Below, one piece after another: positions 18,922-25,700 of a stretch of DNA of 64,000 nt; within the stretch, counting starts at the first letter, position 1; each line of letters begins with the position of its first letter. This DNA comes from Winogradskyella aurantia. GTDB taxonomy: Bacteria > Bacteroidota > Bacteroidia > Flavobacteriales > Flavobacteriaceae. The translations under genes and the position numbers were made by a program. The stretch lies in contig NZ_NGJN01000001.1 of assembly GCF_002266855.1 (NCBI RefSeq), forward strand, positions 372,001 through 436,000, read 5' to 3'. The notes under the pieces are model-generated. The model saw only the letters and a list, made by a program, of their open reading frames with translations. It was not told the DNA's origin and searched no databases.

Positions 18922-20120
18922 GATTGGATTAATGACTTGCTAATGCGCTGAGATGCAATTCGTGATGCGATAATCCCCAAGGCGAAAATAGTAACAATCA
19001 CAATAAGTATATTAAAGAATTTCAGCCTTACCGGATAGGGTAACTCTGGCGTCAACAATATCCATTCAAAACGTTGTTGAAGGAAAACAATAATAAACCC
19101 AATGGAGACGCCTATAAGACCGCTAAGAATAGTCATTAAGCTACCTTGAAGAAAGAATATAGATTTAATAGATTTAATTTCCGCACCAAGACTAAATAAG
19201 GTGTTTAAGGATTTCTTTTTATCTAAAATCATCATAATGATAGCGCCAATTACATTAAATAACGCAATGATGATTACCAGGGTGAAGATGAGATAAATAG
19301 CCAGGTTCTCGGTATTGAGCATTTTAAACAAGGCGTCATTTAATTGCTCTCTGTTTTTTACAACAAACCGATCGCCATAAAGCGCCGACAGCTCTTCACG
19401 GATAATAGACTCATCTGCACCCTCAGCTAACTTTAGTTCCAAAGCACTTATTTGATGGTCTTGATAACCCAAAAGGGTTTTGGCCAACTCAATATCAGAA
19501 AACAGATATTTTGAATTAAACTCTTCATTAACATCAAAAAGACCAACATTAGACACATAGGCTGCATTATAAGCGCTTTTAAGGGACCCTATTTGCCCTT
19601 TTCCTGGTTTAGGCACATATATGGATAAGGACTTTAGAAAATCAAAAACACCAAAAGAAAGATTTCTTGAAATACCCCAACCAGCCACTACTTCATTACT
19701 ATTGGGCCTTAGCCATTGCCCTTGTTTTACCATGGAATCAATATTGGTAACCTTCAAATAATTCTCGTCCACACCCTTAAGGGTTGCTAGTAAGTTTTTA
19801 TTTTCAGATTTAATGATAATACGCTCTTCAATTACTTTACTATAAGAAGTTACATGGTCAATACTCAAGAGTTTTGATGCATCTTCATCACTCCACAGAA
19901 ATGATTTTCCTTGGGCTGCTATCAATTTTAAATCGGGATCTACGAAAGAGGAAAACTGTAAGCTAAAATCTTTAAGACCTGCAAATACGGAAAGCACAAT
20001 AAATAATGCAGCTGAAGCAATAATGACCCCTCCAGAAGCGATACGGCTCATAATATTTATAGCATTGTTACTGCTTTTAGAAAACAGATATCGTTTTGCT
20101 ATATAAAAGGAAAAATTCAC
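18918..20120 (-). CDS. FtsX-like ABC permease (LolC/LolE type)
   Basis: The 400-residue protein has one N-terminal membrane segment (about 27-50), a large periplasmic domain (about 50-270) and three C-terminal segments (about 275-300, 320-345, 365-388), the MacB/LolCE topology. The start MNFSFYIAKRYLFSKSSNNAIN is typical of flavobacterial LolC/E-like proteins. It uses GTG at 20118-20120, directly abutting the rbfA stop codon (TAAGTG); the first ATG would remove the first membrane segment. LolCE pulls lipoproteins from the inner membrane, together with the LolD ATPase, which is not in this operon. Substrate is inferred only. Confidence 0.82.
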   Translation of the reverse strand: MNFSFYIAKRYLFSKSSNNAINIMSRIASGGVIIASAALFIVLSVFAGLKDFSLQFSSFVDPDLKLIAAQGKSFLWSDEDASKLLSIDHVTSYSKVIEERIIIKSENKNLLATLKGVDENYLKVTNIDSMVKQGQWLRPNSNEVVAGWGISRNLSFGVFDFLKSLSIYVPKPGKGQIGSLKSAYNAAYVSNVGLFDVNEEFNSKYLFSDIELAKTLLGYQDHQISALELKLAEGADESIIREELSALYGDRFVVKNREQLNDALFKMLNTENLAIYLIFTLVIIIALFNVIGAIIMMILDKKKSLNTLFSLGAEIKSIKSIFFLQGSLMTILSGLIGVSIGFIIVFLQQRFEWILLTPELPYPVRLKFFNILIVIVTIFALGIIASRIASQRISKSLIQS

Positions 20121-20513
20121 TTAAGATTTTTTTCGCTTACCTAAAAGATCAGGATTCTCAATAGGGTTCTCGTCACCCTTTAAGGAACGCTCAATACCAT
20201 CGATATACTCTAGGGAATCATCAATAAAAAAATCGAGTTGTGGCATACGTCTTAATTGGTGACGTGTGCGTTGGGCGAGTTCATGCCTGATCAAAGGCGT
20301 ATTTGACTTAACACCTTCTAACAGGGGCTTAGCCTCTTTGTTTGGAAAAACACTAAGATAGACCTTTGCAATAGATAAGTCTGAGGTGACATTCACTTTA
20401 GTCACAGAGATAATCACACCTTTAAGACCACCTGAAGAGGCGGCGCGCTGAAGAACATCGGCGAGGTCTTCTTGGAGTATTCCGGCTATTTTCTTTTGTC
20501 TATTCGTTTCCAT
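20121..20513 (-). CDS. rbfA: 30S ribosome-binding factor A
   Basis: The 130-residue KH-like protein needed for late 16S rRNA maturation and cold growth. It shows the family pattern RQKKIAGILQEDLADVLQR at the N-terminus, then VSDL-like VNVTSDLSIAKVYLSVF and RHELAQRTRHQLRRMPQLDFFIDDSLEY. First gene of a two-gene leftward operon with the FtsX-like permease, whose start codon touches its stop. A TATTTTTG -7 box lies only 5-12 bases upstream of the ATG, implying an almost leaderless message. Confidence 0.95.
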   Translation of the reverse strand: METNRQKKIAGILQEDLADVLQRAASSGGLKGVIISVTKVNVTSDLSIAKVYLSVFPNKEAKPLLEGVKSNTPLIRHELAQRTRHQLRRMPQLDFFIDDSLEYIDGIERSLKGDENPIENPDLLGKRKKS

Positions 20514-20517
20514 AGTA

Positions 20518-20525
20518 CAAAAATA
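20518..20525 (-). promoter_or_regulatory. -7 promoter element immediately upstream of rbfA
   Basis: TATTTTTG on the minus strand is an exact TAnnTTTG match that ends 4 bases before the rbfA ATG, so transcription would start at or within the first codons. The -33 box is weak; either the message is near-leaderless or the match is chance. Confidence 0.35.
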
Positions 20526-20617
20526 GAGGATATTTAAAGACTATGTGTTTATAAAGAACAAAAATCATATTTTGGTAGTCCAATAATGGCGATATTCGAC
20601 GTCTAAAACTTATACTA

Positions 20618-21022
20618 ATGGAAAAAATAGAACATATTGGCATTGCTGTAAAAGATATAGAATCATCTAATGCTTTATTTAAATCACTTTTTGGAGAAGC
20701 GCATTATAAAGTTGAGGAAGTGGAAAGTGAAGGTGTTAAAACCTCATTTTTTAAATGTGGTCCAAATAAGATTGAATTGTTGCAGGCTACAAATCCCGAA
20801 AGTCCAATCGCAAAATTCATTGAAAAGAAAGGAGAAGGCATACACCATATAGCCTTTGCTGTAGATGATATTGACAAAGAAATTGAGAGATTAACACAAG
20901 AGGGTTTTCAAATGATTCACAAGGTTCCCAAAAAAGGGGCGGACCATAAGCTCATTGCTTTTTTACATCCGAAGTCGACCAATGGAGTTCTCATAGAATT
21001 ATGTCAAGACATTAGGAATTAA
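20618..21022 (+). CDS. mce: Methylmalonyl-CoA epimerase
   Basis: The 134-residue protein is a vicinal-oxygen-chelate fold of two beta-alpha-beta3 units. It has metal ligands in IEHIGIAVKDIE (His), KIELLQATNP (Glu/Gln), GIHHIAFAVDDI (His) and GVLIELCQD (Glu). It interconverts the 2R and 2S forms of methylmalonyl-CoA and links propionyl-CoA to succinyl-CoA through the B12-dependent mutase. The mutase genes are not nearby. The last base is followed by a putative promoter (21028) and the tRNA/GIY-YIG region. Confidence 0.93.
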   Translation: MEKIEHIGIAVKDIESSNALFKSLFGEAHYKVEEVESEGVKTSFFKCGPNKIELLQATNPESPIAKFIEKKGEGIHHIAFAVDDIDKEIERLTQEGFQMIHKVPKKGADHKLIAFLHPKSTNGVLIELCQDIRN

Positions 21023-21027
21023 AATTC

Positions 21028-21058
21028 TTGTAGAGTTTTAAAATATATAGTAATATTG
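21028..21058 (+). promoter_or_regulatory. Probable promoter reading into the tRNA remnant / GIY-YIG / tRNA region
   Basis: TTG, a 20-base spacer and TAATATTG (one mismatch to TAnnTTTG) stand directly upstream of the broken tRNA copy. This may be the original tRNA promoter, now separated from the intact tRNA by the GIY-YIG gene. Confidence 0.4.
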
Positions 21059-21092
21059 CACACTTATTTGGTTTAGCTCTTAGGAGTTAATA

Positions 21093-21151
21093 GGTCCCAT
21101 AGCTCAGTTGGTTACCTGCCTACCTGGCGGTAACGGCGGGCAGGGAGCACC
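21093..21151 (+). pseudogene. Broken 5' copy of the tRNA(CAU) gene with a 30-bp insertion in the D-loop
   Basis: Bases 21093-21114 are identical to the first 22 bases of the intact tRNA at 21412, and 21145-21151 (GAGCACC) are identical to its next 7 bases. The two parts are split by an exact 30-bp insertion (21115-21144) after GGTTA in the D-loop. After 21151 the similarity stops, so the anticodon arm, T arm and 3' acceptor strand are missing. It cannot make a tRNA. It forms a direct repeat with the intact gene on the other side of the GIY-YIG gene. Confidence 0.9.
21115..21144. repeat. 30-bp palindromic insert
   Basis: It starts CCTGCC and ends GGCAGG (perfect 6-bp arms), with an inner TACC/GGTA hairpin. 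Much more GC-rich than its surroundings. The arms resemble the CCTGCC/GGCAGG palindromes scattered in some flavobacterial genomes. A possible degenerate relative (CCTGCCGTACCTGC) lies at 21546-21559. Confidence 0.75.
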
Positions 21152-21172
21152 AAATAAGTGTATTTAAAAATA

Positions 21173-21421
21173 ATGATTTATGTTTATGTGCTTAAAAGCT
21201 TAGTTGATGACCGCTTATATGTTGGTATGACGCAAGATGTAGCTAATAGAGTAAAGGAGCATAATTCAGGTAGAACAAAAAGTACAAAAGGATATAGGCC
21301 ATGGGTTAAAGTCCATGAAGAAATATATTCGGATAGAACTGCTGCGAGACAAAGGGAAAAGTATCTTAAATCGGGATACGGAAAGCAGTGGTTAAAAAAT
21401 AAATATAAATTGGTCCCATAG
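21173..21421 (+). CDS. Single-domain GIY-YIG endonuclease, stop codon inside the tRNA gene
   Basis: The 82-residue protein is a bare GIY-YIG nuclease domain: MIYVYVLKS (GIY-like), RLYVGMT (YIG-like), the catalytic Arg in VANRVKEHNSG and the metal-binding Glu in RQREKYLKSGYGKQWLK. I chose the ATG at 21173; an in-frame GTG at 21158 would add five residues. The last codons (LVP-stop) are provided by the tRNA acceptor and D-arm sequence GGTCCCATAG, so the gene overlaps the tRNA by 10 bases. Relatives of this YhbQ/URI type are common in Bacteroidetes. The tight linkage with a duplicated tRNA end suggests a homing-like or structure-specific nuclease acting on the tRNA gene; that is inference. Confidence 0.9.
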   Translation: MIYVYVLKSLVDDRLYVGMTQDVANRVKEHNSGRTKSTKGYRPWVKVHEEIYSDRTAARQREKYLKSGYGKQWLKNKYKLVP

Positions 21422-21485
21422 CTCAGTTGGTTAGAGCACCTGACTCATAATCAGGTGGTCCTTGGTTCGAGCCCAAGTGGGACCA
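21412..21485 (+). tRNA. tRNA with CAU anticodon (tRNA-Met, elongator type)
   Basis: A 74-base cloverleaf: acceptor GGTCCCA/TGGGACC, D-arm GCTC/GAGC, anticodon arm CCTGA-CTCATAA-TCAGG, variable TGGTC, T-arm CTTGG-TTCGAGC-CCAAG, discriminator A. The first acceptor pair is G-C, so it is not initiator tRNA. Elongator tRNA-Met is most likely; a lysidine-type tRNA-Ile(CAU) cannot be fully excluded. CCA is not encoded in full. Its first 10 bases also encode the end of the GIY-YIG protein. Confidence 0.93.
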
Positions 21486-21517
21486 CAACAAAGCCTTTCG
21501 TTAGAAAGGCTTTGTTG
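21486..21517 (+). terminator. Strong hairpin after the tRNA
   Basis: A perfect 14-bp stem CAACAAAGCCTTTC/GAAAGGCTTTGTTG with loop GTTA begins directly after the tRNA. The following sequence (ATTTATAG) is only weakly T-rich, so it may act as a terminator or as a 3' processing or stability element. Confidence 0.75.
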
Positions 21518-21734
21518 ATTTATAGTTTCAGCTTTTAAGAAGGAACCTGCCGTACCTGCATTCCAGATCAATAGTATTTATATATTTTATATTTAACACA
21601 CAACACCTAATTTACCCTTAAAACAGCACATTTTTAGCATTTCACCGATAATATTTACCGTTTAAAGACGTTTTTTAGTAGAATAAATTTTGTTGGCTAA
21701 GTTTTTTTTATACTTTTACAACTTTATAAGCAGC

Positions 21735-21944
21735 ATGCAAAACAAAACGATGATGGCCTCAGTCTTACTATGTTTTATAGGCTTTTTGTCGATGGCTCAA
21801 GGAGCAACGCCACCGCCCCCAATGCCACCGCCCCCGCCTGGACTCCCGATTGATGGAGGTATCATTGCATTATTTCTGGTAGCATTTGGTTATGGTATTT
21901 TCAAAGCTTATAAGTTATCAAGGCGCGAGAATCCTACTGTTTGA
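21735..21944 (+). CDS. Small proline-rich exported protein with PID-CTERM-like sorting signal
   Basis: The 69-residue protein has a signal peptide (MASVLLCFIGFLSMAQG), a Pro-rich run, the motif PPGLPIDGG, one membrane segment (GIIALFLVAFGYGIFKAY) and a basic tail (KLSRRENPTV). This signal - motif - membrane helix - basic tail layout is that of C-terminal protein-sorting tags, here shaped like the Bacteroidetes PID-CTERM type, in a protein with almost no other content. Start chosen at 21735; ATGs at 21750 and 21753 would also give a signal peptide. The stop overlaps the convergent ribE stop by 11 bases. Role unknown. Confidence 0.75.
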   Translation: MQNKTMMASVLLCFIGFLSMAQGATPPPPMPPPPPGLPIDGGIIALFLVAFGYGIFKAYKLSRRENPTV

Positions 21945-22524
21945 GCTCATGTAGGCGCTTGACGTATTTTCCAATCACATCAAATTCGAGATTTACAATA
22001 TCCCCAACCTTTAAGGTTTTAAAGGTCGTATGCTCATAAGTGTAGGGAATTATAGCAACCGAAAAGGTGTTAGGTTTTGAATTGACAACAGTAAGACTCA
22101 CCCCGTTGACGGTTATGGAACCTTTTTCAATGGTTATATTGTGATAAGTAGGGTCGTAATCAAATGTATATAACCAACTACCGCTGGTTTCCTCAGCAAA
22201 AGTGCAGGTTGCGGTTTGGTCAACATGGCCTTGAACCATATGCCCATCTAGGCGCGCACCTAGTTTCATGGCACGTTCAATATTAACAAAATCACCTTTC
22301 TTTAGCTTGTCCAGGTTGGTTTTGTCTAAAGTTTCTTGTATCGCCGTTACTGTGTAATTAGAGCCGTCGATAGCAACCACAGTTAAACATACGCCGTTAT
22401 GGGCAACACTTTGGTCTATTTTTAATTCGTTAGTAATTTTTGTCTTTAAAGTAATATGCAAATTGCTATCACTCTTTTCTAGTTTTTCAACAATTCCTAA
22501 ATCTTCAATAATCCCTGTAAACAT
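21934..22524 (-). CDS. ribE: Riboflavin synthase, alpha chain
   Basis: The 196-residue protein is two lumazine-binding repeats. The first begins MFTGIIEDLGIVEKL with VAHNGVCLTVVAI; the second carries DGHMVQGHVDQTA and SITVNGVSLTVV. It converts two 6,7-dimethyl-8-ribityllumazine into riboflavin. Length and repeats are complete. No FMN riboswitch-like leader is visible. A TAACTTTG -7 box lies 34 bases upstream, inside a palindrome shared with a facing promoter box for pdxA. Confidence 0.96.
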   Translation of the reverse strand: MFTGIIEDLGIVEKLEKSDSNLHITLKTKITNELKIDQSVAHNGVCLTVVAIDGSNYTVTAIQETLDKTNLDKLKKGDFVNIERAMKLGARLDGHMVQGHVDQTATCTFAEETSGSWLYTFDYDPTYHNITIEKGSITVNGVSLTVVNSKPNTFSVAIIPYTYEHTTFKTLKVGDIVNLEFDVIGKYVKRLHELKQ

Positions 22525-22543
22525 AAGTTGAACTTTAATTAGT

Positions 22544-22565
22544 TAAATTTGCAATTGCAAAGTTA
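22544..22565. promoter_or_regulatory. Two -7 boxes facing each other inside a palindrome (ribE / pdxA)
   Basis: TAAATTTG (22544-22551, plus strand, for pdxA) and TAACTTTG (22558-22565 read on the minus strand, for ribE) are both exact TAnnTTTG matches. They are the two arms of a 22-bp near-perfect palindrome with core TTTGCAATTGCAAA. The two promoters would point toward each other and overlap, so both could hardly be used at once, or the palindrome could be an operator. Neither has a clear -33 box. Confidence 0.4.
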
Positions 22566-22621
22566 AGCACAACGCTTAATTCAATATTCATTTTTAATAA
22601 AAAAATAGGACAGACAGAATA

Positions 22622-23662
22622 ATGAAAAAGGAAGAAAAGATAATTGTGGGAATATCTGTTGGCGACCTCAATGGCATCGGTCCAGAAATTATTATTAAGA
22701 CGTACGAAGACCCGAGGTCTTTAGAGCTCAGTACACCTGTAATTTTTGCTTCAGGAAAGGTGATGCAATTTTTTAAAAATCACTTTAACAGCAAGATTAA
22801 CTTTTTCAATATTGATTCTCCAGAAGACGTGGTACACGGTAAAGTAAATGTGGTTAACGTATGGCGAGAGCCCGTTAAAATAGAATTTGGCAAGGAGGAT
22901 AAAAAAATAGGCGAATACAGCATTAGGTCCCTTGAAGCAGCAACAAAAGCCCTTAAGGAAGATAAGATTGATGTTTTAGTAACAGCACCGATAAACAAAC
23001 ACAATATTCAGTCCGATAAGTTTAATTTCCCAGGTCATACAGACTATTTGGCGCAGGCTTTAAATGGTAAAAGCTTAATGTTTATGGTTTGTGATGGATT
23101 AAGGGTGGGCTTATTGACAGACCATGTCCCACTGAAAGATGCGGCCGACCGAATAAATGAAGCTTTGATTGAGGAGAAGCTAGACACCGTAATCACATCC
23201 TTAAAACAAGACTTTGGCATAAGAAAGCCAAAGATAGCTGTATTGGGTATCAACCCTCATGCTGGTGACAGTGGCGTTATAGGAAGTGAAGATGATGATG
23301 TTCTAAGACCAACCTTGGCAAAAATTAGAGATCAAGGACATTTGGTTTATGGGCCTTACTCCGCAGATAGCTTCTTTGGTTCTAACACATTTAAAAATTT
23401 TGATGCAATTATTGCGTCCTATCACGACCAAGGGCTTATTCCATTCAAGACAATCTCGTTTGGTGAAGGCGTTAATTATACGGCGGGCCTATCAAAAGTA
23501 AGGACATCTCCAGACCACGGAACAGCCTATGAAATTGCTGGCAAGGGCATTGCTGATGAAACCTCATTTAAACGCGCCATTTATACAGCTATTCAAATTT
23601 ACAAGAACAGAAAGGAGTATAAATATTTTAGCAGAAACCCTTTAAAAAAGGTTTCAAAATAA
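22622..23662 (+). CDS. pdxA: 4-hydroxythreonine-4-phosphate dehydrogenase
   Basis: The 346-residue enzyme of the DXP-dependent pyridoxal phosphate pathway. Motifs: GISVGDLNGIGPEI at the start, VTAPINKHNI, FPGHTDYLAQ, the metal-binding His in GLLTDHVPLKDA, GINPHAGDSG, and SYHDQGLIPFKTISFGEGVNYT near the end. All metal-binding His/Asp segments are present, so it should be active. It is followed after about 80 bases by the yceD-rpmF pair, which has its own -7 box. Confidence 0.95.
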   Translation: MKKEEKIIVGISVGDLNGIGPEIIIKTYEDPRSLELSTPVIFASGKVMQFFKNHFNSKINFFNIDSPEDVVHGKVNVVNVWREPVKIEFGKEDKKIGEYSIRSLEAATKALKEDKIDVLVTAPINKHNIQSDKFNFPGHTDYLAQALNGKSLMFMVCDGLRVGLLTDHVPLKDAADRINEALIEEKLDTVITSLKQDFGIRKPKIAVLGINPHAGDSGVIGSEDDDVLRPTLAKIRDQGHLVYGPYSADSFFGSNTFKNFDAIIASYHDQGLIPFKTISFGEGVNYTAGLSKVRTSPDHGTAYEIAGKGIADETSFKRAIYTAIQIYKNRKEYKYFSRNPLKKVSK

Positions 23663-23711
23663 CATCGGACAAAATTTGTTGCTTTCTAACCTTTAAGTAA
23701 CTAAAAATTTA

Positions 23712-23719
23712 TATATTTG
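23712..23719 (+). promoter_or_regulatory. -7 promoter element upstream of yceD-rpmF
   Basis: TATATTTG is an exact TAnnTTTG match. A transcription start about 6 bases downstream would make the ATG at 23730 nearly leaderless and gives a usable short leader for the ATG at 23742, supporting the latter start. Confidence 0.45.
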
Positions 23720-23741
23720 CAGGCTCAAAATGAGTGTGGTA

Positions 23742-24281
23742 ATGAAGACATTAAAAGCGTATACAATTCCGTTTGTTGGCTTAAAGTTGGGAGAGCATCA
23801 TTTTGATTATGATATAGATAATACGTTCTTTCAGAATTTTGAGTATAATGAATTTAGCGGGGTTGATGTTAAAATCAATCTTAAATTAGAGAAAAAAACG
23901 ACTTTATTGGAGTTATTCTTTGAGGCTAGAGGGTCGGTAAATATTAATTGCGATATCACTAACGAGCCTTATGATCAATTAATTGATGATAGTTATAAAT
24001 TAGTTGTAAAGTTTGGCAGTGAATACAATGATGACAATGAGGATATTTTGATTTTGCCTCATGGTGAATATGAAGTGAATGTTGCGCAATACATATATGA
24101 GTTAATCATATTGGCCTTACCGGTAAAACGCATTCATCCAGGAATAGAAGATGGCACGTTAAAGTCGGATATACTCACAAAATTGCAGGAACTTAGCCCA
24201 AAAGACGAGAGTGATTCAAAATCATCTGAGGAAATAGACCCTCGATGGAATAATTTAAAAAAACTATTAACGGATAAATAA
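23742..24281 (+). CDS. YceD family protein (DUF177)
   Basis: The 179-residue acidic protein is of the YceD/DUF177 family, recognised by position (9 bases before rpmF) and by the family pattern: a central CxxxxE-like [22 protein letters not shown] and a C-terminal [23 protein letters not shown]. In many bacteria and plastids it is linked to 23S rRNA accumulation. I start at [11 protein letters not shown] (23742), which matches relatives; MSVV at 23730 would add four residues. The end is charged and Ser-rich. Confidence 0.85.
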   Translation: MKTLKAYTIPFVGLKLGEHHFDYDIDNTFFQNFEYNEFSGVDVKINLKLEKKTTLLELFFEARGSVNINCDITNEPYDQLIDDSYKLVVKFGSEYNDDNEDILILPHGEYEVNVAQYIYELIILALPVKRIHPGIEDGTLKSDILTKLQELSPKDESDSKSSEEIDPRWNNLKKLLTDK

Positions 24282-24289
24282 CATTTAAA

Positions 24290-24493
24290 ATGGCACATCC
24301 AAAACGTAAAATATCAAGAACCAGAAGAGACAAGAGAAGAACACACTACAAAGCATCTGTCCCTCAAATTGCTACATGTCCTACCACAGGAGAGCCACAT
24401 TTATATCACAGAGCACATTGGCATGAAGGCAAATTGTATTATAGAGGTCAAGTTCTTATTGATAATTCAGTAGAAGAAGAGAACGCGGCATAA
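24290..24493 (+). CDS. rpmF: 50S ribosomal protein L32
   Basis: The 67-residue basic protein starts [20 protein letters not shown], the standard L32 N-terminus, with [14 protein letters not shown] in the middle. Only one Cys is present, so this is the zinc-free form of L32 lacking the four-Cys ribbon. Co-transcribed with yceD; ended by the hairpin at 24514. Confidence 0.97.
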   Translation: MAHPKRKISRTRRDKRRTHYKASVPQIATCPTTGEPHLYHRAHWHEGKLYYRGQVLIDNSVEEENAA

Positions 24494-24513
24494 GTCTTAT
24501 GCATGCATATAAT

Positions 24514-24541
24514 AAAACGCTCACTTGTGAGCGTTTTTTTT
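24514..24541 (+). terminator. Rho-independent terminator after rpmF
   Basis: An 11-bp stem AAAACGCTCAC/GTGAGCGTTTT with a 2-base loop runs into a T-run to 24541. It separates rpmF from fabH. Confidence 0.9.
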
Positions 24542-24671
24542 ATTTTAATTTTCTCAATAAGGCAAAATCTACGTAATTTGCGTCATTATTATGCAAAAAA
24601 CGTAGAAAAATCATTAAAATTCATCAATTTCTAGCGATTTTCTATACTTTTAATTAATCTATAAGCTAATA

Positions 24672-25667
24672 ATGAGTAAAGTTAAAGCGGCCATTACAGC
24701 TGTAGGAGGCTATGTTCCGGATTTTGTTTTAACCAATAAAATCTTAGAGACAATGGTAGATACTAATGATGACTGGATTACTACCCGAACAGGCATCAAA
24801 GAGCGCAGAATTCTTAAAGAAGAAGGTAAGGGCTCATCATTTTTAGCAATAAAAGCAGCTGAAGACTTAATTCATAAAACCAACTTAAACCCAAGGGATA
24901 TCGATTTGGTTATTGTTGCTACCGCTACGCCTGATATGAAAGCGGCTTCTACTGCTGCTTACACTGCCACACAAATAGGTGCTGTCAATGCATTTTCATT
25001 TGATCTGGAAGCGGCATGTTCCAGTTTTCTTTTTGGAATGTCAGTAGCCTCTTCATATATTGAGTCTGGGCGCTATAAGAAAATATTGCTTATTGGTGCC
25101 GATAAAAATTCTTCCTTTATAAATTATAAAGATAGGGCGACATGTATCATTTTTGGTGATGGTGCCGGAGCGGTACTATTCGAACCCAATGAAGAAGGGC
25201 TTGGTGTTCAAGATGAATATTTAAGAAGTAATGGAGAAGGGAGAGAGTTTCTGCAAGCCACCTATGGTGGTTCATCATATCCTATAACATCAGAAACTTT
25301 TGATGAAGGCAAGCATTATGTGTTTCAAGACGGGAAAACAGTCTTTAAAAATGCTGTTTTTAATATGGCAGATGTAGCTGAGCGTATTTTAGAAAGAAAT
25401 AACCTTAGCAACGACGATATTGCATGGCTAGTGGCCCATCAAGCCAATAAGCGCATTATTGACGCTACTGCCAGCAGAATAAAATTAGACGAATCAAAAG
25501 TAATGATGAATATAGAGAAGTACGGTAATACAACATCTGCTACGCTTCCATTGCTTTTGCACGATTATGAATCCCAACTGAAAAAGGGTGATAACTTAAT
25601 TTTTGCCGCTTTTGGCGGTGGATTTACTTGGGGCTCCATTTATTTGAAATGGGCTTATAATTCCTAA
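24672..25667 (+). CDS. fabH: Beta-ketoacyl-ACP synthase III
   Basis: The 331-residue enzyme starts fatty acid synthesis by joining acyl-CoA to malonyl-ACP. The catalytic triad is visible: Cys116 in LEAACSSFLFG, His in VAHQANKRIID and Asn in YGNTTSATLPL. The N-terminal DDWITTRTGIKERR is diagnostic of FabH. It lies just upstream of accB-accC, so malonyl-CoA supply and chain initiation are grouped; spacing to accB is 33 bases. This is the housekeeping enzyme, separate from the condensing enzymes of the lipid operon at 31.6-40.6 kb. Confidence 0.96.
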   Translation: MSKVKAAITAVGGYVPDFVLTNKILETMVDTNDDWITTRTGIKERRILKEEGKGSSFLAIKAAEDLIHKTNLNPRDIDLVIVATATPDMKAASTAAYTATQIGAVNAFSFDLEAACSSFLFGMSVASSYIESGRYKKILLIGADKNSSFINYKDRATCIIFGDGAGAVLFEPNEEGLGVQDEYLRSNGEGREFLQATYGGSSYPITSETFDEGKHYVFQDGKTVFKNAVFNMADVAERILERNNLSNDDIAWLVAHQANKRIIDATASRIKLDESKVMMNIEKYGNTTSATLPLLLHDYESQLKKGDNLIFAAFGGGFTWGSIYLKWAYNS

Positions 25668-25700
25668 CATAAAAACTAACTAACAAAAGATTTAAACATT

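Larger units (their letters stand above)
21061..21160 (+). repeat. 12-bp inverted repeat closing a branched, tRNA-like hairpin
   Basis: Bases 21061-21072 (CACTTATTTGGT) are the exact reverse complement of 21149-21160 (ACCAAATAAGTG). Between the arms are a 7-bp hairpin (21073-21079 with 21084-21090, one G-U pair) and a tRNA D-arm stem (GCTC/GAGC, 21102-21105 with 21145-21148) whose loop contains a further 30-base palindrome. The RNA could fold as a branched structure right at the 5' end of the transcript and 12 bases before the GIY-YIG ATG. Confidence 0.7.
21093..21411 (+). mobile_element. Putative GIY-YIG element inserted at the 5' part of a tRNA gene
   Basis: The unit consists of a repeated 5' tRNA segment plus the GIY-YIG gene. 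It is followed by the intact tRNA, whose first 29 bases repeat those in the unit. This is the outcome expected if an element targets a tRNA 5' region and restores the gene with its own copy of the target. No integrase, transposase or terminal inverted repeats other than the 12-bp pair are seen. The boundaries and mobility are inference. Confidence 0.5.

Noticed and set aside
21093..21151. A second functional tRNA gene
   Set aside because: Only the first 29 bases of the tRNA are present, split by a 30-bp insert; the anticodon, T arm and 3' acceptor strand are missing.
22366..22620. FMN riboswitch near ribE
   Set aside because: The leader upstream of the ribE ATG is short, without the conserved FMN aptamer segments; only promoter boxes and a palindrome are seen.
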